From the NCBI RefSeq assembly GCF_002157505.1, contig NZ_NFSC01000030.1, positions 469,871 to 533,870 of the forward strand: a stretch of DNA of 64,000 bases, read 5' to 3'. A program made the position numbers and the translations under genes. Below are positions 8,870 through 17,755 of the stretch, piece after piece. The stretch comes from Arthrobacter agilis (GTDB lineage Bacteria > Actinomycetota > Actinomycetes > Actinomycetales > Micrococcaceae). The stretch's first letter is position 1, and each line of letters starts with the position of its first letter. The notes beneath the pieces were generated by a model. It was not told the DNA's origin. It did not search any database and saw only the letters and a list, made by a program, of their open reading frames with translations.

Positions 8870-9913
8870 CTACTGATCCTCGGAGGCGGGAGTGAGCGTG
8901 TCGGCCATCAGCGTCACGAGGTCGTAGGCGACGTGGGACGCTGCGACGCCGGTGAGTTCGGCATGGTCGTAGGCGGGGGCGACCTCGACGACGTCGGCGC
9001 CGACGAGGTTCAGGCCGCGCAGTCCGCGCAGGATCTCGAGCAGTTCCCGGCTCGTGATGCCGCCCGCTTCGGGAGTTCCGGTACCGGGCGCATGGGCCGG
9101 GTCGAGCACGTCGATGTCCACCGACACGTAGAGGGGGCGGTTCCCGATGCGCGCCCTCAGCTTGTCGACCACCTCGTCCACGCCCTGCCGGTAGACGTCG
9201 GAGGACGTCACGATGCCGAAGCCGAAGCGGCGGTCGTCCTCGAGGTCCCGCACGCCGTAGAGCGGGCCGCGCGTCCCGACGTGAGAGATGGCCTCGGTGT
9301 CGAGGATGCCCTCCTCCACGGCCCGCCGGAAGGGCGTGCCGTGGGTGTACTCGGCACCGAAGTAGGTGTCCCAGGTGTCGAGGTGGGCATCGAAGTGCAG
9401 CATGGCGACCGGGCTTCCGGCGCGTTCCGCGGCTGCACGGAGCAGGGGCAGGGCGATGGTGTGGTCGCCGCCGAGGGTCACGAGGCGCGTTCCGTCCGCC
9501 GTCAGGTCCAGCGCGTTCTGCTGGACCGTCTCGATGGCCTCGTGGATGTTGAACGGGTTGACGGCCATGTCGCCGGCATCGGCGACCTGCACGCGCTCGA
9601 ACGGCGAGACGTCGAGCGCCGGGTTGTACGGCCGCAGGAGGCGTGATGCCTCGCGGATGTGGTTGCCGCCGAAGCGTGCTCCGGGCCGGTAGGACACCCC
9701 CGAGTCGAAGGGAACGCCGACGACGGCGATGTCAGCGCGGTCCACCTGGTCCAGGCGTGGCAGGCGCGCGAAGGTCGCCGCACCCGCGTACCGGGGGATG
9801 CGGGAGGAATCGATGGGGCCGAGGTGGCCGCCTCCGGTGACGCGCAGTTCTTCCACAGCTTCCATCCGATCCGGGCGAAAAGTTGCCCAATATGCATCAA
9901 AGGTTTTGCACAA
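8870..9913 (-). CDS. speB: Agmatinase/guanidinobutyrase-family ureohydrolase
   Basis: A 347-residue arginase-superfamily enzyme. All six metal ligands of the binuclear site are visible: His151 (GGDHT), Asp175, His177 and Asp179 (FDAHLDTWD), Asp266 and Asp268 (SVDIDVLDP). It should remove urea from a guanidino compound. The symbol is given for the family; agmatine, 4-guanidinobutyrate or another guanidino substrate cannot be separated by eye. The TTG start at 9913 is chosen because AGGAGA lies 7 bases before it; an ATG at 9865 lacks such a site. It is first in an operon with the ThDP enzyme and divergent from an APC-superfamily permease. Confidence 0.9.
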   Translation of the reverse strand: MCKTFDAYWATFRPDRMEAVEELRVTGGGHLGPIDSSRIPRYAGAATFARLPRLDQVDRADIAVVGVPFDSGVSYRPGARFGGNHIREASRLLRPYNPALDVSPFERVQVADAGDMAVNPFNIHEAIETVQQNALDLTADGTRLVTLGGDHTIALPLLRAAAERAGSPVAMLHFDAHLDTWDTYFGAEYTHGTPFRRAVEEGILDTEAISHVGTRGPLYGVRDLEDDRRFGFGIVTSSDVYRQGVDEVVDKLRARIGNRPLYVSVDIDVLDPAHAPGTGTPEAGGITSRELLEILRGLRGLNLVGADVVEVAPAYDHAELTGVAASHVAYDLVTLMADTLTPASEDQ

Positions 9914-10031
9914 GGCTATTCTCCTGTCCGATCGCGGTCAAGGATCAGGACGAACACCCGTTGCCTCGTGAACCCATTAAGGAAGTGTTAAGACGCCCGA
10001 AGAACGGTTCCCGCGGCCCTACTGTGATGCT

Positions 10032-11972
10032 GTGAGTTCAACATCGGTACGCCCCCTGCCGGCGCCGTCGAGCAAGCGCCTCGAGCGCTGGCTGCTCAAC
10101 GAGTCCAGCCAGCCCACCGCCCACCAGCCCGAACCGGAGCGGACGCAGCCCTGGTGGAAGGTCATGTGCCTGACCGGTGTCGACTACTTCTCGACCCTCG
10201 GCTACCAGCCGGCCATCGCCGCCGCCGCCGCCGGGGTCCTCTCCCCTCTCGCCACCCTCATCCTGGTGGCCGTGACGCTCTTCGCCGCGCTCCCCGTGTA
10301 CAAGCGCGTGGCAGCGGAGAGTCCGCGCGGCGAGGGCTCCATCGCGATGCTGGAGAAGCTGCTGCCCAAGTGGCGCGGCAAGATCTTCGTGCTGGTACTG
10401 CTCGGATTCGCCGCGACCAGCTTCCTCATCACCATGACGCTGTCTGCCGCGGATGCCAGCGCCCACCTCATCGAGAACCCCTTCGCCCCGTCCTGGCTGC
10501 AGGGCCAGGAGATCCTTCTCACCGTGGTGTTCCTCGGCCTGCTGTCCGCCGTCTTCCTGCGGGGCTTCCGTGAGGCCATCGGCATCGCGGTCGCGCTCGT
10601 GGCGATCTTCCTGCTGCTGAACCTGTGCGTCGTCGTCGTCGCCGCGGTGCGCATCGTCGAGCAGGGCGGGCTGGTGGGGAACTGGTGGTCCGCGCTCAAC
10701 ACGCAGCACGGCAATCCGCTCGTGATGGTGGGGCTCGCCGTCCTGATCTTCCCGCGCCTCGCCCTCGGCCTCTCGGGCTTCGAGACCGGCGTCGTCGTGA
10801 TGCCCCAGATCGACGGCAGGCCCGGCGACACGGAGGAGAACCCGGCGGGCCGCATCGACGGCGCCCACAAGCTCCTCACATCCGCAGCGCTCATCATGAG
10901 CGGCTTCCTCGTCGCCTCGAGCTTCGTCACCACCCTGCTCATCCCCGCCGAGGCCTTCGCGGAGGGCGGGCCCGCCAACGGCCGGGCACTCGCCTACCTC
11001 GCGCACCTGTACCTCGGGGACGGCTTCGGTACCGCGTACGACATCTCGACGATCGGCATCCTCTGGTTCGCCGGCGCTTCCGCCATGACCGGTCTGCTCA
11101 ACCTCGTACCGCGCTACCTGCCGCGCTACGGCATGGCCCCGGCGTGGGCCAAGGCGGTCCGCCCGCTCGTGCTGGTCATCACGCTGATCGCCATCCTGGT
11201 CACGTTCTTCTTCAAGGCCGACGTCGAAGCCCAGGGCGGCGCGTACGCCACCGGCGTCCTCGCCCTCATCACGTCGGCCTCCGTCGCCGTCACCCTCTCG
11301 GCCCGCCGCAAGCACCAGCGGGGGCGAACCATCGGTTTCGGTATCGCCGCCGCTGTCTTCGTGCTCACGACGGCGGTCAACATGGTCGAGCGCCCCGACG
11401 GGCTCAAGATCGCCACCTGCTTCATCCTCGGCATCATCGTCATCTCGTTCGTCTCCCGCTCACGCCGCGCCTTCGAGCTGCGGGCCACGAGCATCCGCCT
11501 CGACGAGACGGCACTGTCCTTCGTCAGCTCGCAGGACGACGGCGAGATCCTGCTGATCGCCCATGAGCCCAAGCGGCTGAGCAGCTCCGCCTACCGCCAC
11601 AAGCTCCAGCACGCCTGCGCGGTCTCCCACTTCCCGAACACCGCCAAGCCCCTCTTCATCGAGGTGACCGTCGACGATTCCTCGGAGTTCGAGACGGAGC
11701 TGCAGGTGCGCGGCGTGGTGCGCCACGGCTTCCGCATCCTGGAGGTCCACAGTTCCAACGTGCCGAACACCATTGCCGCGGTGATGCTCCACATCCGCGA
11801 CATCACCGGGCTCATGCCCCACGTCTACTTCCGGTGGACCGAAGGCGACCCTGTCGCCAACCTGTTCAAGTTCCTGTTCACGGGCGAGGGCGAGATCGCC
11901 CCGGTGACGCGCGAGGTCCTGCGCGCCGCGGAGCCCGACGTGACCAAGCGCCCGTGGGTGCACGTCGGCTGA
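10032..11972 (+). CDS. APC-superfamily permease with C-terminal soluble domain
   Basis: A 646-residue transporter. An N-terminal cytosolic stretch (~45 residues) leads into a membrane domain opening with [25 protein letters not shown], about 12 helices to residue ~470, and then a soluble region of ~170 residues. The layout is like amino-acid permeases of the APC superfamily and also like the c-di-AMP-controlled potassium importer KimA, so the substrate is open. The GTG at 10032 has no Shine-Dalgarno but has TACTGT (10020-10025) six bases upstream, fitting a leaderless transcript. It is divergent from the agmatinase gene and converges on the XRE regulator with 7 bp between stops. Its neighbours make an amino acid, amine or guanidino substrate a reasonable guess. 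Confidence 0.85.
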   Translation: MSSTSVRPLPAPSSKRLERWLLNESSQPTAHQPEPERTQPWWKVMCLTGVDYFSTLGYQPAIAAAAAGVLSPLATLILVAVTLFAALPVYKRVAAESPRGEGSIAMLEKLLPKWRGKIFVLVLLGFAATSFLITMTLSAADASAHLIENPFAPSWLQGQEILLTVVFLGLLSAVFLRGFREAIGIAVALVAIFLLLNLCVVVVAAVRIVEQGGLVGNWWSALNTQHGNPLVMVGLAVLIFPRLALGLSGFETGVVVMPQIDGRPGDTEENPAGRIDGAHKLLTSAALIMSGFLVASSFVTTLLIPAEAFAEGGPANGRALAYLAHLYLGDGFGTAYDISTIGILWFAGASAMTGLLNLVPRYLPRYGMAPAWAKAVRPLVLVITLIAILVTFFFKADVEAQGGAYATGVLALITSASVAVTLSARRKHQRGRTIGFGIAAAVFVLTTAVNMVERPDGLKIATCFILGIIVISFVSRSRRAFELRATSIRLDETALSFVSSQDDGEILLIAHEPKRLSSSAYRHKLQHACAVSHFPNTAKPLFIEVTVDDSSEFETELQVRGVVRHGFRILEVHSSNVPNTIAAVMLHIRDITGLMPHVYFRWTEGDPVANLFKFLFTGEGEIAPVTREVLRAAEPDVTKRPWVHVG

Positions 11973-11979
11973 AGGCCGA

Positions 11980-12558
11980 CTATTTCCCCGACGCCGCGGG
12001 CACGAGCGTCCACAGCACGACGGCCGTGCGTCCGTCCGGATTCAGCCACGTGTGCGGTTCGCGGCCGGGGAAGGTCACGGTGTCCCCGGCGTCCAGTTCG
12101 TACCGGTCGTTCGAGAAGATCAGCACGAACCGACCCTCGACGACATGCAGGGTCTCCACCTCGCAGTCCACGGAGTAGAGCTCGTCCTCTCCCCGGCCGT
12201 GCGGTTCGACGACGGCACGGATCATCTGCAGCCGGCGCTCCGAACGCGCCGTCATCAGGCGCTCGTTGATGCCCTCCCCGCCGAGGCTGATGCGCGGGGC
12301 TTCCGCAAGGCGCGTCAGGTGTGTCTCCGGCACGAGGAACAGGTCGCCGATGGAGATCGACAGCACCTGGCACAGCGTCACGAGCGAGGCGACGGACGGC
12401 GATGTGAGGTCCCGCTCGACCCTGCTGAGGAAGCCCTTGGTCAGGCCCGTGGAGGCGGCGACCTGCTCGATGGTCATGCGCTGGGCCTGGCGCGCGGCCC
12501 GGATGCGCGAGCCGATGGCGACCGGCGTGTTCGTCGGCTCGACGGGCAGGGCCTTCAT
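11980..12558 (-). CDS. XRE-family regulator with cupin sensor domain
   Basis: A 192-residue repressor-type protein. Residues ~17-70 form an XRE helix-turn-helix (SRIRAARQAQRMTIEQVAASTGL...FLSRVERDLTSPSV) and the C-terminal half is a small cupin barrel (VVEGRFVLIF, YELDAGDTVTFPGREPHTW). Regulators of this build, such as PuuR, often control polyamine or amino-acid catabolism and bind the effector in the cupin. The ATG at 12558 is preferred over an in-frame upstream start because GAGAGGACA precedes it. It is divergent from the symporter gene, and a perfect inverted repeat lies between them (12644-12659). Control of the symporter, itself and perhaps the agmatinase operon is inferred. Confidence 0.9.
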   Translation of the reverse strand: MKALPVEPTNTPVAIGSRIRAARQAQRMTIEQVAASTGLTKGFLSRVERDLTSPSVASLVTLCQVLSISIGDLFLVPETHLTRLAEAPRISLGGEGINERLMTARSERRLQMIRAVVEPHGRGEDELYSVDCEVETLHVVEGRFVLIFSNDRYELDAGDTVTFPGREPHTWLNPDGRTAVVLWTLVPAASGK

Positions 12559-12643
12559 GCTTGTCCTCTCGTACGGCAATCCCGGAAGCTTACCCGTTCC
12601 CCGACGGACATCCGGCCGACACACGAACTTGCGATGATTGACG

Positions 12644-12659
12644 CGTGACGCCCGTCACG
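12644..12659. promoter_or_regulatory. Candidate operator between XRE-cupin regulator and symporter
   Basis: CGTGACG-CC-CGTCACG is a perfect 7-bp inverted repeat in the 159-bp divergent gap. Its size and position suit a dimeric HTH repressor. I did not find a copy in the agmatinase/permease gap (9914-10031). Confidence 0.45.
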
Positions 12660-12717
12660 AGTAGCTTACGGGTCAACAATAGTTGCCTTTGAGGCATCAG
12701 GACCAAAGGACCTCTTC

Positions 12718-14214
12718 ATGCAAGCACTCAACATCGGCATCGTGGTGGCGTACCTCGTCGCCATGCTGGGCTTTGGATGGTGGGGCAAGTCCCGCACCCG
12801 GAACGCCAGCGACTACCTCGTGGCGGGCCGGCGCCTCGGTCCGTTCCTCTACACGGGCACCATGGCTGCCGTCGTCCTCGGCGGGGCATCCACCGTGGGT
12901 GGCGTCGGCCTCGGGTACCAGTACGGCATCTCCGGCATGTGGCTCGTGGTGGCCATCGGCACCGGCGTCCTGCTGCTCAGCCTCCTGTTCGCTCCCACCA
13001 TCCAGAGGCTGAAGATCTACACGGTCTCCCAGATGCTCACGCTGCGCTACGGGCACCGCGCCACCCGGGTCTCCGGCATCGTGATGCTCGCCTACACGCT
13101 GATGCTCTGCGCCACCTCCACCGGCGCCTATGCCACGATCTTCGTGGTGCTCTTCGGCTGGGACCGGGCCGCATCCATCGCCGTCGGCGGCGTGATCGTC
13201 CTGATCTACTCCACGGTCGGCGGCATGTGGTCCATCACTCTGGCGGACATGGCGCAGTTCGTCATCAAGACCATCGGCGTCTTCGCCCTCATGCTTCCCT
13301 TCTCGCTGGCCGCGGCCGGAGGTTTCTCCGGGATCGCCGAACGGGCCGGGGACGAGTTCTTCAGCATCACGGGCATCGGCGCGCAGAGCATCATCACCTA
13401 CTTCGTGGTCTACACGCTCGGGCTCCTGATCGGCCAGGACATCTGGCAGCGCGTCTTCACGTCCCGCACGCCGGAGATCGCCCGCTGGGGTGGTTCGGCC
13501 GCCGGGATCTACTGCATCCTCTACGGTGTCGCGGGTGCCGTCATCGGCATGAGCGCCAGCGTCATCCTGCCGGCCATCGAGTCACGGGACGACGTCTACG
13601 CGGACATCGCCCTGAACGTCCTGCCGATCGGCATCGGCGGGCTCGTCCTCGCCGCGGCCGTGGCCGCCATGATGTCGACGGCGTCCGGGGCACTGATCGC
13701 CGCCGCCACCGTCGCACGGACCGACGTCGTCCCCTTCGTGGCCGGCTGGTTCGGCAGGGGCGCCGAGGAACGCGCGACGTCGGACCACGACGTCCGGTCC
13801 AGCCGCTGGTGGGTCCTCGGCCTCGGCATCGTCACGATCGCCCTCGCCGTGATCGTGCAGGACGTGGTGGCGGCCCTGACCATCGCGTACGACATCCTCG
13901 TCGGCGGGCTCCTGGTGGCCATCCTCGGCGGCCTGGTCTGGCGCCGGGGCAACGGCCTCGGAGCAGGAGCATCGATGGCGGCGGGCACGCTCGTCACCCT
14001 CGGCGTCATGGCCTATCTCGAGATCACCGCGGAGAACCAGTACGACGGCATCTACGCCAACGAGCCGATCTACTACGGGCTCGCGGTGTCGGCGATCGTG
14101 TACGTCGTCGCCTCGCTGGCCACGCGCCCCACGGACCCGGACGTCATGGCTGCATGGGACCGGCGCGTCGCCGGGCAGGTCCCGGACGATGTCCCGGTCG
14201 AAGCCGGCTCCTGA
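12718..14214 (+). CDS. Sodium:solute symporter (SSS family)
   Basis: A 498-residue permease with about 13 hydrophobic segments and SSS-family features: the N-terminal SDYLVAGRRLGPFLYTGTMAA segment and the helix with GGASTVGGVGLGYQYGISGMW. It should import an organic solute with Na+. The start follows AAAGGA. The substrate is unknown; the divergent cupin-type regulator and nearby agmatinase suggest an amine, guanidino compound or amino acid. A perfect 18-bp hairpin (14245-14280) ends the transcript. Confidence 0.9.
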   Translation: MQALNIGIVVAYLVAMLGFGWWGKSRTRNASDYLVAGRRLGPFLYTGTMAAVVLGGASTVGGVGLGYQYGISGMWLVVAIGTGVLLLSLLFAPTIQRLKIYTVSQMLTLRYGHRATRVSGIVMLAYTLMLCATSTGAYATIFVVLFGWDRAASIAVGGVIVLIYSTVGGMWSITLADMAQFVIKTIGVFALMLPFSLAAAGGFSGIAERAGDEFFSITGIGAQSIITYFVVYTLGLLIGQDIWQRVFTSRTPEIARWGGSAAGIYCILYGVAGAVIGMSASVILPAIESRDDVYADIALNVLPIGIGGLVLAAAVAAMMSTASGALIAAATVARTDVVPFVAGWFGRGAEERATSDHDVRSSRWWVLGLGIVTIALAVIVQDVVAALTIAYDILVGGLLVAILGGLVWRRGNGLGAGASMAAGTLVTLGVMAYLEITAENQYDGIYANEPIYYGLAVSAIVYVVASLATRPTDPDVMAAWDRRVAGQVPDDVPVEAGS

Positions 14215-14244
14215 CGGTTTCCGGCCCAGCAGGGGCTCCAGGTC

Positions 14245-14280
14245 GGAGAAGGCTCCCGGCACGTGCCGGGAGCCTTCTCC
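14245..14280 (+). terminator. Strong terminator after the symporter gene
   Basis: A perfect 36-base palindrome (arm GGAGAAGGCTCCCGGCAC, 14245-14262, and its complement to 14280) lies 31 bp after the stop. The 131 bp from here to the next gene hold nothing recognisable. Confidence 0.75.
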
Positions 14281-14411
14281 ATATCAACCCTCACGCCGGG
14301 CTCCGCCGCAGCCGCGGCGCCGGACCGATCCCGGACCCTCGGAGTGCCGCGTGCACATGTCGCCCCTGAGTGCGCGCATCGGCCCTCCGTGAGCACGTCC
14401 CCCAGGCGCCG

Positions 14412-15719
14412 TCAGCGCCCTGCCGCGGAGGAACCGCCCGTGCCACCGAGACGATCGCTGTCCTGGTCGCCGCGCCCTTCGACCCTGCGGTCCTGGGTGC
14501 CCGGCCGATCCGTCGATTCCTCCGCGGCCACCGAAGCGGCAGCCAACGCCGAGTCCTGCTCCTCCTTGGGCGTCGAGCTCAGCCCGTGCCCGGTCTCGTC
14601 CAGGGCCGTGAGCCGCTCGGCCTTGTCGACCTCGGCCTCCGTGATCTCGTCGTCCTTCTCCTGGTTCCAGGCCTTGATGGCAGCCCAGCCCACCGCGGCC
14701 ACGGGAACGGAGAGGATCGCACCGATGATGCCGGCGAGGATGGTGCCCGCCGTCAATGCGAGCAGGATGACGAGGGCATGGACCTGCAGCGTGCGACCCA
14801 TGACGACGGGCTGCAGGAAGTTGCCCTCGAGCTGGTTGACCACGATGACCACGATGATGACCATCAGTGCCACGAACGGCCCATTGGCCACCAGTGCGAT
14901 CAGTGCGGCGAGGACGCCGGCGAGGGTCGCTCCCACCAGGGGGATGAAGGCACCGATGAAGACGATCGCAGCCAGCGGCAGCGCGAGCGGGACCCCGAGC
15001 AACAGCAGCGCCACCCCGATGAAGACGGAGTCGACCAGGGCCACGATGGCCGTGCCGCGCACATAGCCGCCGAGGACGGCCATGCCGCTGTAGCCGACAC
15101 GACGGGCCTTGACCAGGCGCCTGCCCTTGAAGGCCCGCAGCAGAAACGCCCAGATCTTCTCGCCGTCCTTGAGGAAGAAGAACAGGATGACCACCATGAG
15201 CAGTGCGCCGGCGGTGAAGTTGCCGGCCGCACTGAGGCCTGAGATCGCGCCCGCGCCGACGGTGCTGCTCGTCGCGAAGTCGACGGCCCAGTCGCGGGCC
15301 TGCTGGATCTGCGCGTCGTCGATGGGGATGGGGCCGTTCTGGGCCAGGGCGTAGAGCCTGTCGACGCCCTCCGTCGCGGAGGACGCGAGTTCACCGGCCT
15401 GGCCCACGACGGCGAACACGATCCCGGTGATGAGTCCGCCGAAGACGAGCAGCAGCAGCAGGAACGACACCGCGGTCGCCGCGGAAGCGCCCCAGCCCCT
15501 GCGGCGCAGCAGACTCACGAACGGACCGATCGCGGCCGCGAGAATCAGTGCCAGCAGCATCGGGATCACAACGAGCCGTACCTGGATCAGGGCGTACACG
15601 GCCACGACGGCGAGCACCAGGAGCAGGAGTACCTGCGCCGCGCGGATGCTGGCGTGGCCCAGGCTGTCGTGCCAGGGGCCCTTCGGGGCGGACGTTTCCG
15701 CCCGCACGAATGGAGTCAT
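14412..15719 (-). CDS. AI-2E family transporter
   Basis: A 435-residue membrane protein of the AI-2E/PerM/YdiK family: about eight hydrophobic segments, a long polar region in the middle and the conserved VNQLEGNFLQPVVMGRTLQVHALVI near residue ~295. The C-terminal ~80 residues are polar, acidic and low-complexity. Family members include the AI-2 exporter TqsA and Na+/H+ antiporters, so the substrate cannot be named. The start overlaps the stop of the acyl-CoA ligase by 4 bp, which places it second in a two-gene operon. Confidence 0.88.
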   Translation of the reverse strand: MTPFVRAETSAPKGPWHDSLGHASIRAAQVLLLLVLAVVAVYALIQVRLVVIPMLLALILAAAIGPFVSLLRRRGWGASAATAVSFLLLLLVFGGLITGIVFAVVGQAGELASSATEGVDRLYALAQNGPIPIDDAQIQQARDWAVDFATSSTVGAGAISGLSAAGNFTAGALLMVVILFFFLKDGEKIWAFLLRAFKGRRLVKARRVGYSGMAVLGGYVRGTAIVALVDSVFIGVALLLLGVPLALPLAAIVFIGAFIPLVGATLAGVLAALIALVANGPFVALMVIIVVIVVNQLEGNFLQPVVMGRTLQVHALVILLALTAGTILAGIIGAILSVPVAAVGWAAIKAWNQEKDDEITEAEVDKAERLTALDETGHGLSSTPKEEQDSALAAASVAAEESTDRPGTQDRRVEGRGDQDSDRLGGTGGSSAAGR

Positions 15720-17446
15720 CGATTGTCACCTTTTCCTTCGGCACGAGGGCCATCGTTGAGCAATTGGGTGCGCACCTCGCGCCGGAGGACCTTGCCGATC
15801 AGGGACCGGGGCAGGTCCTCGGCCTGCACGATGATGCGCGGGACCTTGTAGGCGGCGAGCGCCGCCCAGCAGGAGGACCGGAGCGCCTCGACATCGAGGC
15901 TCGCACCAGGGGTGAGGACGACGACGGCAGCGACGTCCTCGCCCCCGCCGGGCCGCGGGAGCCCGACGACAGCGGCATCCGCGACGTCGGGATGAGCCCT
16001 GAGCACGTCCTCCACCTCGGACGGTGCCACGTTGAAGCCACCGGTGATGATCAGTTCCTTGATGCGGTCGACGATCGAGATGAAGCAGTCCTCGTCCATG
16101 CGGACGATGTCACCGGTGCGGAACCAGCCTCCGTCGAGCAGGGCCGCGGAGGTCTCGTCGGGCCTGCGCCAGTAGCCCCCGAACACCTGGGGCCCACGGA
16201 TGAGCAGCTCGCCCGCCTCGCCCGGCGCGCGGTCCCGGGTGGGGTCCTCCGGGTCGACGATCCGCACATCGGTGCCAGGGAACGGGACCCCGACGGTCCC
16301 CGGGCGCCGGGTGGGACCGATCGGGTTGCCTGCCGCCACCGGCGAGGTCTCCGTCAGTCCGTAGCCCTCGATCAGGTAGCCCCCCGTTGCCGCCTCCCAG
16401 GTCTCGACCGTGGACTGCGGGAGGTTCATGGCACCCGAGATCGCGAACCGGATGCTCCGGAGGTCCACTCCGCGCTCCACCGCCCCGGCTGCGAGCCTGT
16501 GGTAGATGGGCGGTACGGCAGGCAGGAACGTGGGCGGGCTCTTCCGGACGGCGTCGAGCACCAGCCCGACGTCGAACCGGGGGAAGAGGACGAGGCGGGC
16601 GCCGATGCTCATCGCGAACGTCAGGCACAGCGTGAGGCCGTAGGCGTGGAACATCGGCAGGACGGCGTAGACGGTCTCGCGCCCCGCCTCGAGGCCCGGC
16701 ACCCAGGCGCGGCCCTGGGCGGCGTTGGCGAGCAGGTTCCGATGCGTGAGGATCGCGCCCTTGGGTGCGCCGGTGGTGCCGCTGGTGTACTGGAGGACGG
16801 CCGTGTCCTGCGGCGCCGGGCGGGGATGCCGGTGCGGCAGGGGCCGGTGACGGAGCAGGTCCCGCCACGGCACCACGGTCCGGGAACCGGCCGGTTTCTC
16901 CGTCGTCGTGAGCGCGGTCCTCGCTTCGCGGGCCCGGCGGACAGGCAGTTTCAGGGCGAGCCGGCGCAATGCAGGCATCGCCCGGACGAGGTCGACCGTC
17001 ACGACCGAGGTGACCGGGATGTCCTGGGGCAGCCGCTGGACGCGCGCGGCCACCCGGTCCCAGACGATCGCCACCTTCGCCCCGTGGTCCTCGAACTGGT
17101 GCCTCAGCTCGCGGTCGGTGTAGAGCGGGTTGTGCTCGACGACGATCGCCCCGAGGCGGAGGACGGCGTAGAAGGCGATGATGTGCTGGGGGCAGTTCGG
17201 CAGCACGAGGGCCACGCGGTCGCCGGCGGTGACACCGAGCGACCGGAGGCCTGCCGCCGCGCGCGCCACCGCCTCACCCAGGGTGCGGTACGTCGTCGGA
17301 GCCCCGAAGAATTCCAGAGCCGTCGCCGTGCCGTAGGTGCGGACCGAGGAATCGAGCAGGTCGGAGAGCGTGCCGTCGGGCACGTCGAAGGACCGGGGGA
17401 CGCCGGGTGCGTAGCTCGCCATCCACGGCCGGGCTGCCAAATCCAT
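15716..17446 (-). CDS. Long-chain acyl-CoA ligase (AMP-forming, FadD-like)
   Basis: A 576-residue ANL-superfamily adenylating enzyme. Motif A5-type YTSGTTGAPKG lies at 220-230, the second ATP motif is EGYGLTETSPVA, followed by WFRTGDI and the hinge and catalytic region (DRIKELIITGGFNVAPSEVED, and Lys in SLIGKVLRRE near the C-terminus). It should activate fatty acids to acyl-CoA. It might supply acyl starters for the type III PKS 12 kb away, but nothing in the sequence links them. The ATG at 17446 follows GGAAGCAGG and begins the conserved region; the frame is open further upstream without support. It overlaps the AI-2E permease gene by 4 bp. Confidence 0.9.
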   Translation of the reverse strand: MDLAARPWMASYAPGVPRSFDVPDGTLSDLLDSSVRTYGTATALEFFGAPTTYRTLGEAVARAAAGLRSLGVTAGDRVALVLPNCPQHIIAFYAVLRLGAIVVEHNPLYTDRELRHQFEDHGAKVAIVWDRVAARVQRLPQDIPVTSVVTVDLVRAMPALRRLALKLPVRRAREARTALTTTEKPAGSRTVVPWRDLLRHRPLPHRHPRPAPQDTAVLQYTSGTTGAPKGAILTHRNLLANAAQGRAWVPGLEAGRETVYAVLPMFHAYGLTLCLTFAMSIGARLVLFPRFDVGLVLDAVRKSPPTFLPAVPPIYHRLAAGAVERGVDLRSIRFAISGAMNLPQSTVETWEAATGGYLIEGYGLTETSPVAAGNPIGPTRRPGTVGVPFPGTDVRIVDPEDPTRDRAPGEAGELLIRGPQVFGGYWRRPDETSAALLDGGWFRTGDIVRMDEDCFISIVDRIKELIITGGFNVAPSEVEDVLRAHPDVADAAVVGLPRPGGGEDVAAVVVLTPGASLDVEALRSSCWAALAAYKVPRIIVQAEDLPRSLIGKVLRREVRTQLLNDGPRAEGKGDNR

Positions 17447-17561
17447 AAGCCTGCTTCCTGTTATCCGTTCGACTGTATCGCGGGTCGTGGGCTTCCGGTA
17501 CCTGACCCACCGGGACCGGAACCTGTGACCCGGGGGCCCGGAGCGGTCCGGTAGGATGGAT

Positions 17562-17671
17562 GGTCGAAGGGGAGTAGCTCCGCGTCCCGAGGACGCGCGG
17601 CCTGTCGACATACTGGCGCCATGGGTGCCCGGCAGTCCACCGGATCCACCCGGCGAGCGAGACCTTCGGCC
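17562..17671 (+). promoter_or_regulatory. yybP-ykoY manganese riboswitch
   Basis: The opening GGTCGAAGGGGAGTAGC (17562-17578) and the closing CGAGACCTTCGGCC (17658-17671) match the conserved ends of the yybP-ykoY RNA, and GGTCGAAGG pairs with CCTTCGGCC to close P1 with one wobble pair. Between them are a perfect hairpin (17581-17597, CGCGTCC-CGA-GGACGCG) and the conserved CATACTGG-like loop (17609-17616). The class binds Mn2+ and turns on Mn exporters. It sits 84 bp upstream of the VIT/CCC1 gene in a 309-bp gap that otherwise holds only the acyl-CoA ligase promoter region. The expression platform is not clear. Confidence 0.88.
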
Positions 17672-17755
17672 GAATCAGCGCACCTGCGTTCCCCGGCCGG
17701 AGCCTCCCGCTTCGGCCGTGGCGCGCACGGGCACCCCGACCACCGGAGCATCCCC

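Noticed and set aside
7190..9646. An 818-codon open frame on the plus strand
   Set aside because: It lies antisense to the ThDP enzyme and agmatinase genes, which have clear motifs; its translation is low-information, rich in Gly, Arg, Asp and His, as expected from antisense of high-GC genes.
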